Origin: Anaeramoeba ignava
Lineage: Eukaryota > Metamonada > Anaeramoebidae
Assembly (NCBI GenBank): GCA_028826165.1
Contig: JAPDFW010000096.1
Coordinates: 182,681-246,680 of the forward strand
Direction of reading: 5' to 3'
Length of the DNA stretch: 64,000 nucleotides
Below are positions 55,273-64,000 of the stretch, piece by piece. The position numbers were made by a program, and so were the translations under genes. Numbering within the stretch: the first letter of the stretch is position 1; the number at the start of each line of letters is the position of its first letter. The notes beneath the pieces were generated by a model. That model worked only from the letters and a program-made list of their open reading frames with translations, ran no database searches and had not been told where the DNA came from.

Positions 55273-57245
55273 CTAAACATGTTTGATAAAAGCTGGTGAA
55301 TTTTTTTTCACATCTAATTTTGAATCACTTGAGAAATCTTTTTTATTTCTAAAAAATTTCTTTTTCTGTTCAGTTAATAAAGAACGTGACTAAAAAATTA
55401 AAATTAAAATTAAATAAAAATTTAAAATTAAAATTAAAATAATTAATAATTACTTCTAATCTTTCTTGTTCTTCTTTATCTAAAGGAGCTAAAGGAAATA
55501 TTTTATTATCAAATTCACTTAATGCTCTTAATTCAAAATAATATTTTGCATAAACACTTGCTGTTACAAGAACATTATAATCAATTAAATTTAATAAAGT
55601 TTGTTCTAATTCATTTAAATCTTGTAAATCAATTCTTGGAAATAAACTTGTCCAATCAACATTTTATTGCAAAATCATTTAATTTTAAACTATTTTTAAT
55701 TTTAATTTTAATTTTAATTTTAATTTTAATTTTAATTTTGATTTGATTTTAATTTTAATTTTAATTTAATTTTATCAAATTTATTTAATTTTTAATTTAA
55801 TTTTAATTTTTTAATTTTAATTTTAATTTTAATTATAATTTTAATTTTAATATTAATTTTAATTTTATTTTAATTTTGATTTTAATTTTAATTTTAATTT
55901 TAATTTTAATTTTAATTTTAATTTTTAATTTTATTTTATTTTAATTTTAATTTTAATTTTAATTTTAATTTTAATTTTAATTTTAATATTAATTTTAAAT
56001 TTTACCTTTTGTTGCTAAAACTAAAGCAGAAATACAAACTCTTCTCCAATTCTTTGGATTAATTATTATTTTTGTATTTTGAATTAATCTCTCAATATAA
56101 ACAAGCATTATAACTAAAATTTCTGGACTTAACTATTTATATTTATTTAATTATTTATTTAATTATTAAATTTTATTTTGAAATTTTAAATAAATAAAAA
56201 ATAAAAAATTACATTTGCTCCTTTAAAAATAGCTGCAAAAAATCTTTGAATAAAATTTTCATTTGGAATATAAAAAGATTTTGGAGGATTTCTCTATTAA
56301 AATTAAAATTTAAATTAAAATTAAAATTAAAATAAAAATTAATTCAAAATTTAAATTAAAATAAATACAGAAATTGGATGAATTTCTTCATTAAAAATTA
56401 AAAATGGATCTTTTTCATTTTCTTTTTCTTTTTCATTTTTTATATAACAAAGAATTGCTTTTGATAAGCATTCAACAACTAAATAAATATCTGGTGATGT
56501 TAAAGTATTATCAACAAATAATGTACTTGTTGAATTTCTTCTGTTTTCTAATTTTTGTAGTTCATAATGTGGTTTATTTTGTGATTTCTTAAATAGTAAC
56601 TTTACGGTTTGTTTATGTCTATTTGATAACATTTCTATATTAATTTTAATTTTTAATTTTAATTTTAATTTTAATTTTAATTTTAATTTTAATTTTAATT
56701 TTAATTTTAATTTTATAAATGAATTTTAATTTTAATTATAATTTTAATTTTAAATTTAAATTTTAATTTTAATTTTTAATTTTATAAATGAATTTTAATT
56801 TTATAAATGAATTTTAATTTTAATTTTAATTTTGATTATAATTTTAATTTTAATTTTAATTTTAAATTTAATAAATGAATTTTAATTTTAATTTTAATTT
56901 TTAATTTTAATTTTATAAATGAATTTTTTAAATAATTTAAAAAGGAAAAAGGAAAAATTTTTATGATTTTATTTTTTTTTCAATTAAAATTATAAAAATA
57001 AAAAATTTACTTTTATTATCATCTTCATCTTCACTTTCAGAAAAAGTTAAAATAGGAAATTGAAAAGAATGTTTTTCTTGTTTTTTTGAATTAGAAAAAT
57101 TATCAACAATATCAATAAAAGTATGATCAACAACATGATCAACATGAAGATCATTGTCATCATCAGAACTAATAATAGTTTCAGTTTCTTCTTCATCAGA
57201 ATCACATAAAAATGTGTCTCTTAACGAATCTACACAAATACTCAT
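55273..57245 (-). CDS. Cyclin Y-like protein (CCNY family)
   Basis: Exons, high to low: 57245-57011, 56634-56369, 56293-56213, 56132-56006, about 55670-55454 and 55389-55273. The N-terminus is acidic and disordered. The cyclin box reads SLFVDNTLTS-type start (STSTLFVDN), VVECLSKAILCYI, FNEEIHPIS, FIQRFFAAIFKGAN, LSPEILVIMLVYIERLI, INPKNWRRVCISALVLATK, then DWTSLFPRIDLQDLNELEQ, LLNLIDYNVLVTASVYAKYY and FELRALSE, following human CCNY almost segment by segment. The tail carries SRSLLTEQKKKFFR. Cyclin Y activates PFTAIRE/CDK14-16-type kinases, often at membranes. The first three junctions are phase-perfect. The start of exon 5, where the family has VWDDxxxWNVD, has no clean in-frame acceptor and appears to lack or gain a base near 55665. 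No N-myristoylation glycine is seen. Confidence 0.8.
56635..57010 (-). repeat. Cyclin Y intron 1 with TTCATTTATAAAA words
   Basis: TTAAAA hexamers on the sense strand with four to five ATTCATTTATAAAAT spacers; same intron family as in the ARH, GDPD, RasGEF and importin alpha genes. Confidence 0.8.
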
Positions 57246-57567
57246 TTTTATAATTGTGATCAATTTTAAAAATTTTTCAACTTTTTTTTTTTTTTAAATT
57301 AAAAATTTTCAAATAAAATAAAATAAAATAAAATAACAAGACAAATAATAAAAGAAATAATGGAAAATGAAACAAAAAGAATAAAAATGAAAAATGATTT
57401 TTAATTTATTTTTATTTATTTTATTTTCCACGTATTTAATATTTTTGCTTTTTCTCCTTTTTAATTAAAAATTTATTTTTTTTTTTCTTCTTTTTTTTTT
57501 TCATTTTTTTTTCTTTTTAATTTAATTTTTTTCTAAAATAAAATAAATTTTTCAATAATAAAAATGA
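57246..57567. promoter_or_regulatory. Divergent spacer between cyclin Y and LIS1
   Basis: A/T runs; AAAATA pentamer repeats at about 57310-57335 and a TTTTTTTTTCATTTTTTTTTC word near 57500. No gene seen. Confidence 0.4.
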
Positions 57568-59891
57568 ATGAAAAGAAAAATCTGTTCTACTTTAAGCAAT
57601 AAACAACAAAAAGAATTGTAGAGAATAAATTAAAAATTTATTTATTCAAATAAGAAAATTAAAAAAAATAAAAATATAAAAATATAAAAAATATAAAAAA
57701 TAGATTTCTTTCAATATTTGGATATTTAGAAGAAAATAATTTTAAAGATGCTGCAAAAGAATTTGCAGTTGAAGCAAAAATTGAAAATGAAAAAAGCTTA
57801 AAAAAGGATTACTTGAAAGAAAATGGAATTCAATTATTCGATTACAAAGAAAAGTATAATGAAAATATTTAAATATTTATATTTATATTTTATATTTAGA
57901 TTTATATTTATTTTTAAAATCTTTATTTATATTTAAATATTTATATTTATATTTATATTTATATTTATTTTAGTATTTTATTTATATTTTATATTTATAT
58001 TTATTTTATATTTTATTTTATTTTTAAATATTTATTTATATTTATTTTTATATTTTATATTTTATATATTTATATTTAAATTTATTTTTTTATATTTATA
58101 TTTTAAATATTTATTTTTATTTTTATTTATATTTTATATTTATATTTTATATGTTTTATTTTTTTTTTCATTTTATATTTATATTTATTTTAAAATTTTA
58201 TGTTTATATTTATATTTTAAATATTTATTTTTATTTTTATATTTAATTTTAAAATATTTATATTTATATTTATTTAAATATTTATGTTTATATTTTTTTA
58301 AATATTTATATTTATTTTAAAATATTTATGGTTTATATTTATATTTATTTTAAATATTTATATTTATATTTATATTAAATATTTATATTTATATTTTATA
58401 TTTAAATATTTATATTTATTTATATTTATTTAATGTTTATATTTTATATTTTATATTTATATTTTTATGTTTATATTTATATTTTAAATGTTTTTATTTT
58501 TATATTTATATTTATTTTAAATATTTTATATTATTTATATTTATATTTTTATTTATATTTTATATTTATATTTATTTTAAATATTTATATTTTTAAATTT
58601 TAAATATATTATTTTATTTTAAATATTTATTTATTTATTTGTTTTTAAATATTTTATATTTATTTTATATTTATATTTATTTTTATTTTTAAATATTTAT
58701 TTTAAAATATTGAAAAGATTGTAGATTTAGAAAATCAAATTACAAGATTACAAGATGATTTAAGTCATACATCATTAGGACAAAAACAAGAAACAAAAAC
58801 AGATTTTTATACCTACATCACCAGCAAAAATAATATTAAAAGGACATAAATCACCTATAATGGCAGTTAAATATCATCCAGTATTTAGTTTAGTTGCTAC
58901 TGTCAGCGAAGATGCAACAACAAAAATATGGGACATTGAATCTGGAGAAATGATTGAATCTGTAAAAGGACACACAAATATTGTTCAAGACATTGATTGG
59001 AATGAAGATGGTAAATTTTTTAGTGACAAGTAGCGCTGACATGAGTGTCAAAGTCTATGATTCACAAAGAGATTGGAATTGTATAAAGACATTGACAGGC
59101 CATGAACACAATGTTTCTGGAGTTGCTTTTGTTCCTAAAAAACCACAAATTATTTCTTGTTCTCGTGATAATACTATTAAGTTATGGGATTTTTCTACTG
59201 GTCTTTGTTTGTTTACTTTTGAGGATCATGATGATTGGGTTAGAAGAGTTGCTGTTAATTCAGATGGAACAATATTTGCATCTTGTTCAAATGATAAAGT
59301 AGATTTTTTCTTTTTAAATTTTTTTGTTCCACTTTTTTTGACATTTTTTTTTATTATTTATTAGACAGCAAGAATTTGGGATTTAGCTTCAAATAAATGT
59401 ATTTCAGTTCTTTCTGGTCATGAAAATGTTGTTGAATGTTTAGCTTTTTCTCCTCAAACAACAAACGAATTTATTGAAATTAAACATGTAAAAATAATAA
59501 TAAAAATAATAATAAAAAAAATTTTTTGAATTAAAACGGATTAAAAATAAAAGGAAAAATTCACCTTTTATAAATAATCCTTTTTCTTGCTACTGGATCA
59601 AGAGATAAAAGTATTAGAATTTGGAATTTAGAAACAAAAGAATGTGTTCTTATTTTATCAGGTCATGAAAATTGGGTTCGTTCAATTGTTTTTCATCCTT
59701 GTGGAAAATTTTTAATAAGTGTTTCTGATGATCGTTCAATAAAAATATGGGATTTATCAAATTCGCGTTGTATTAGAACAATTAATGATGCTCATGATCA
59801 TTTTTGTTCAAGCTTTAGATATGAATAAAAACTTCCTCAAATTGCAACTGGTTCAGTTGATTGCCTTATTAAGATTTGGAATTGCAATTAA
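57568..59891 (+). CDS. LIS1/PAC1-type dynein regulator, with several apparent frameshifts
   Basis: Reads as LIS1 from end to end: [17 protein letters not shown], a LisH motif ([16 protein letters not shown]), a coiled-coil segment ([14 protein letters not shown]), then seven WD40 blades such as [111 protein letters not shown] and [17 protein letters not shown]1 binds dynein and tubes movement of nuclei and vesicles along microtubules. As written, the frame breaks near 57625, 58808, 59019, 59802 and 59835, nearly all in T or A runs, and the splice at 57853/58718 is off by one. Introns: 57854-58717, 59299-59363 and 59488 to about 59585. Either poorly polished sequence of a real gene or a recent pseudogene; conservation of every blade favours the former. 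Confidence 0.72.
57854..58717 (+). repeat. LIS1 intron of TATTTATATT words
   Basis: About 0.86 kb of ATATTTATATTTA/TTTTAAATATTTA words ending GAAAAG; its own repeat vocabulary, unlike other introns here. Confidence 0.85.
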
Positions 59892-60013
59892 AAAAATTAA
59901 AAATAAAAAATTCAAAATAAAAAATTAAGAACTTTTTATTTGCTTTTTTGTTCTTATTTGTTTTTGTTTCTTATTGTTCTTTTTCTTTTGGTTCAGTTAC
60001 TATTTTTGTTGAA
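59892..60013. other. Short convergent spacer
   Basis: AT-rich with a TTTGTTCTTATTTG run; no gene. Confidence 0.5.
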
Positions 60014-61750
60014 TCATTTTTGTTCCACAAAAACTCCTATTGTTATAAAAGAAAGTATTATTAAAAGAACTGTAAAACTAAAAGTTGAAATATCAAATGA
60101 ATTTTCTTCAATATCATGAACTTGATTCTTTTCATTTGGATCATTTGAATCTTTTTTAATTGGTTTATGTTTTGATAATAATAAAGGATGAGTTTCTTGT
60201 TCTAAAAATTCTTCATGATCAACAAAACAATGAACTTCAAATCCAAAATGATGTTTTTTTAAAAAGTCTCGAATTTTATGACAACCTTCTTGTTTAAACT
60301 TTAAACGGTCTTCTTTAAGATAAATTACTGGGAGAAGTTCTTGTGTTTTTTGCAAATCAGTTCTAAGATGAGCACCAAACATATCAAAAATAATTTTGCC
60401 AATACTTTTTTTGTTTTTATAACTAGGAACTTCAGAACCAGTTATTAAAATTTCAATAGCAGTTTTTGAGTTATAAACTTTGTTGAAATGATCAATTAAC
60501 TAAAAAAATTTTAATTGAAATTTTTTTAATTGAATTTTTTTAATTGAAATTTTTTTAATTGATTTACAAATTGAATTGAATAATCCATTAATTTAGTTGA
60601 ATTGTTGAATATTGGAGTTCTTCTTTCAAAATAAAGTAAAGATCCAAAACTAATTGTCCAAAAATCTGGATATTTTATTTCTTGAGCATCTCTTATTGGA
60701 TTAAAAACTAAAAGTTGGTTTAACAAAATTAATTCAGCAACAAATTGAGCTTGTTCTTCAACATTCAAATCATAAACAACATCAATATCCAATTTGTCAT
60801 TCTTGATAACAAGTTGATTGTCATTGTAATTGTGGAAAACTAAACCGCCATCTTTAATAAAATCAGCAAACAAATGATCTTTTAATTGGGATATAATATT
60901 TTTAAGTTCCAAATCAAAGAAAACCTTTCATTTTTATCTTTGTGTTCATAAAAAGAAATGAAGCTTTTGGTTTCAACATTATTAATAATTTCTTGTCTTA
61001 TTGATGAAATTTTGGCATATTCTTTAAGTGAAGAAACTGAAACTATTGTTGATAAATTCTTATAAACTTGCTGCAATAATTCCTGTAAATTTGCATTTAA
61101 AAGGTGGATCATTTCTTGCCCAAAATCCTGACATAATTCCATGATCTTTTGGATATTTTCCTGTTAAAAAGTGGTTAATACTGAAGCTGCATCTTGTGAG
61201 AATATTTTTATCTCTTGTTTGGAAATCCAAAAATAACATTTTCATTCATAATTTTGTTGATAAATTCAATTCCTTGTGATTTTTCAAATATCCTTTTCCA
61301 AAAGAAGGAATTGTAATCAATAAATTTGCTCTAACAACATTTGCCAAGTTTTTGAATCAATATCTGAATTAATATCTGAATCAATAATTGAATCAGTAAA
61401 TATTGGATTTAAACTTTCTTTTTCTTCATCTTCATCTGAAATTGGAAATAATCCAATCCAATTTGCTATTTGATTTGTTGCTTGATGTATTGTTGTGTTT
61501 ATTGTTCTTGGTTTCCTATTCCTTTCTTAATCACAATCATACTTGAATCTATAAATAAATCTGTTTATATGTTCAAGTAAAGCATCTCCTGTTCTTTTTG
61601 TGTATAAACTTCTCCATAAATGATTTTGGGATTTCTTCTTTTTCTTTTCTTTTTCTTTTTTTCTTCTGTTGTTGAATCTTGTTTTGAAGTTGAAATTATT
61701 ATTAAAATTAAAATTAAAATTAAAAGAAAAGTTTGTTTTAATTCCTTCAT
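60014..61750 (-). CDS. Unrecognised signal-peptide/transmembrane protein, frame-broken
   Basis: Family not recognised. The start at 61750 gives a signal peptide ([18 protein letters not shown]). The C-terminus (60014-60499) has one membrane segment near its end (FSFTVLLIILSFITIGVFV) and a short tail, so a type I membrane protein is likely. A clean intron joins 60568 to 60499 (QF/LIDHFNKVYN). In between, readable pieces lie in alternating frames: NWIGLFPISDEDEEK, VVRANLLITIPSFGKGYL, SINHFLTGKYPKDHGIMSGF, EYAKISSIRQEIINN, DLELKNIISQLKDHL, VVYDLNVEEQAQFVAEL. The 'LTGKYPKDHGI' piece is reminiscent of sulfatase or nucleotide pyrophosphatase enzymes, but no catalytic set is complete, so no function is given. 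One-base indels (for example an A run near 60930) separate the pieces. Confidence 0.5.
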
Positions 61751-61929
61751 TTTGATTTGAAAAGAAAAAAATGAAAAATGAAAAAGAGAAAAAAATTTTT
61801 TTTTTGAAAAGATTTTGTTCATAATTAATTAATTGATTAATTAACTTTTGCCCATTCAAATCCTGAATCAAATCCAAGTTCCTTTTTTGTTTGAATTTTT
61901 ATTTTTGATTTTTGTATGATGTCCATGAA

Positions 61930-64000
61930 TCAAAAAGCAATACCAACAATAATAATAATAGTACCAATAGGAACAACAACTGCAATTGTAACAACTTTTT
62001 TATCTAGCTGAATCACTAGCATTTTCTGTTGGAGCTAAGTTTGAATTGATGTTGTTGAATTTATTCCTATGAATAATCATTTGATTCACAATTTGGATCA
62101 GCAGATGCAAATATTGAAATTTCATAATTTATTCCTGTTAAATTTCCTGTTGTTAATTTTAATTTTTTTTCTTTTGTTGATAAACAAACTGATTCAGAAT
62201 TATAAGACAACGAATATCCTTTTTAATCCCTAATGATAATCCCCTAATTGATCCCAAACCATTCAAAACCATAAAAATTATTGAACACAATTAAATAAAG
62301 TAATATTTTCCCTAATTTTGGTTTTTAATTAGAATTGATGAACTAACTAATCTAAATAATCCATTCCACAACTTGGATCAATAATTACATCCTCTTATTA
62401 ATACTTCATATTCATAATTTTCTGGTAATTCCACTTTTTAGTTCCAATAACTTGACTTCCGTTTAATTCAATTGGTGTTTGAAATATCCCCAACTTAAAT
62501 CCATTATTAGTTGAAATTAAATAAGATTTTTGTTAATTTTTTGATGCTCAATGAGAAAATTAGTTCAATTTCTTTAATTTTGGAAATTGAATCCAATAAT
62601 TGAAGGAGCTGGAAGAGGAAGTGTTTTTTTGATGTTGTTGAATTTATTCCTCAATCATTTGTTTTTACAATCTGGATCATGTGAAAGGAGCAAATATTGA
62701 AATTTCATAAGTTAAATCTCCAATTGAAATTTGGAATTGGATAATTTGTCAATGATTTTTGATATGCATATTGATTCAGAATTATAAGATAACGAATATG
62801 CTTCTAAATCTTCTGACCAATTCCAATTTATCCCAACTTCTTCTGGTGGCTCCCATACATCTGCAACATTAAATGAAAGTAACATTTTCCCACTTTGGTT
62901 TAATTGGAATTGATGAACTAGCTAATCTAAATATTGAGTTTCTGCTTGAATCAGTGCATCCTCTTCTTACTTGGAGACTTGATTTCATAATTTCCTGATA
63001 ATCCACTTTTAGGTTCCAATCATTTCAATTTCATTTTGAATAGATTGTTGTAAAAATCTTCCCAATCTGTTTCCATTATTAACTTGAAATCAAAATAGCT
63101 TGAACTCTTGATAATTCAGTGAAGATTATTCCATTTCTTCAATTTTTGAAATTAATTGAATATTTGAAGGAGCTGGAAACATTTTGAGTTGTTATTTATT
63201 GAAATTGAGGAAATATTCCATTCTCCACTTGAAATGCAAGCTGAAACAAAAGATTTGATAGTTTTGGGTTTGGAATTTTCACTGTGAAAAGTTGATTTGT
63301 TTGAAGATGATTGATAAATTCCTGAATCATCATATGAATCTGAAAGATAAAGTCAGTTGTGTGCAAAGGAAGGTAAATAACCAACTTGGGGAGGGGATCC
63401 CCTTTACAATTAATTAATATTGAATCTGAAACATCACATTTCAAGATTAGAAACTTTTCCAAATCCTGTATAAGCTACACTTAGAAACAACTTCTCCTTT
63501 ATCCTTATCCTTGGCATGAATAAGTTCCAAGCCCACATTGAAACAACATTATATGCAAATCCAAAAACTTAAGTTTTAATACAAGGATTTGATGTTTGTG
63601 AAGTGTCTCTGACGTTGAATGTGTAAATACTATTTGTGGAACTGATAATTTGGAAATAAAGAAGCCATATATTGAGCAAATTGAGGAATTCTTCAAATGT
63701 CTCTCGACATTTGGATAGTAATATGCACTAGGCTTTGTGGGGATGATTCTTGCTTCAATCTCAATCAATCAAAATTATTTCAAAGGAATCATCGTGTATT
63801 TATTTAAATCAATGCTTGAAGATAACCATATTTTTCTGTTGGGTAGGTGCGAATTTGATTTAGTTGAATATTCAGCATTCATATTTTCTGGATAAGTTGG
63901 AGATTCCAAATTCTTTTCTCCTTCTATAAAACTTGAGATTTTCAATAACAACCCAATCATCTTGATATTTGATTTGCTGAATTGAGAGGTATCATGTTGC
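61930..64000 (-). CDS. C-terminal part of a type I membrane protein with FN3-like repeats, heavily frame-broken
   Basis: Partial: runs off the right edge, so the N-terminus is missing. It ends in one membrane segment (KKVVTIAVVVPIGTIIIIVG) with a stop at 61930-61932. Upstream, repeats of about 95-100 residues are recognisable on the minus strand although frames change often: YSLSYNSESVCLS with GNLTGINYEISIFASADPNC, and WSEDLEAYSLSYNSES with VADVWEPPEEVGINW. This pattern (Trp, Tyr-Ser-Leu-Ser-Tyr, Leu-Tyr-Glu-Ile) suits fibronectin-III-like or related extracellular beta domains. Near the edge a 'ESPTYPENMN' piece hints at a CUB-like domain. Function cannot be assigned; a surface receptor or adhesion protein is a guess. 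Either a decaying gene or uncorrected end-of-contig sequence. Confidence 0.45.

Noticed and set aside
57600-59840. Reassigned stop codons (TAA/TAG as Gln) suggested by in-frame stops in LIS1
   Set aside because: Other genes here have long open frames ending normally in TAA/TAG/TGA and use CAA for Gln throughout; nearby one-base shifts in homopolymers explain the stops.
1-64000. Transposons, viral genes, tRNA or rRNA genes
   Set aside because: No transposase, integrase, reverse transcriptase or capsid-like frame, no terminal inverted repeats with target duplications, and no GC-richer structured RNA block was recognised by reading.

Overview
This window is AT-rich (a low-GC estimate by eye), eukaryotic nuclear DNA from a protist. 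Genes have GT-AG introns, many of them one to three kb of short AT repeats. Proteins carry long Lys-Ser, Asn-Gln and Asn-Glu dipeptide tracts. The gene set is that of an amoeboid or cytoskeletally active cell: RasGEF, RhoGDI, VPS9 Rab-GEF, LIS1, BAR and CAP-Gly. The style resembles Anaeramoeba (Metamonada). That is recognition by style, not a search result, and a dictyostelid-like amoebozoan remains the alternative. All genes appear to use the standard code, and no tRNA or rRNA was seen.

Layout from left to right: a Patched/NPC1-like sterol-sensing transporter (+); a Lys-Ser plus Asn-Gln prion-like protein (+); an LRR to ADP-ribosylglycohydrolase fusion (+); a CBM20-GDPD glycerophosphocholine phosphodiesterase (+); a nine-exon CAP-Gly/coiled-coil/RasGEF fusion (-); an acidic-to-basic charged protein (+); an ankyrin protein (-) divergent from a VPS9 Rab5-GEF (+); importin alpha (-) divergent from RhoGDI (+); a ZZ-adenylation-carrier-reductase multidomain enzyme (-); a BAR-like protein (-); a GATA/BRCT-like protein split by a one-base frameshift (-); a non-coding tandem-repeat stretch; PRP38 (-) with a decayed exon duplicate; a secreted DNase I-like nuclease/phosphatase (+); a large armadillo-like exon array with a duplicated five-exon block (-); cyclin Y (-); LIS1 (+); an unrecognised signal-peptide/TM protein (-); and the C-terminal part of a repeat-containing type I membrane protein running off the right edge (-).

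Exon structures were worked out by requiring GT-AG ends, matched phases and continuity of a recognisable domain. For the ARH, CAP-Gly/RasGEF, importin alpha, RhoGDI and DNase-like genes every junction closes in frame. The main points of interest are two unusual domain fusions (CAP-Gly to RasGEF; ZZ zinc finger to a carboxylic-acid-reductase layout), the array of 132-nt phase 1-1 ARM exons with a block duplication, and introns each filled with their own AT minisatellite.

From about 37 kb rightwards, and especially beyond 55 kb, conserved genes (GATA/BRCT, cyclin Y, LIS1, the last two genes) carry one- or two-base breaks, mostly in A/T runs. This could be gene decay, but the pattern fits unpolished long-read sequence at a contig end at least as well.
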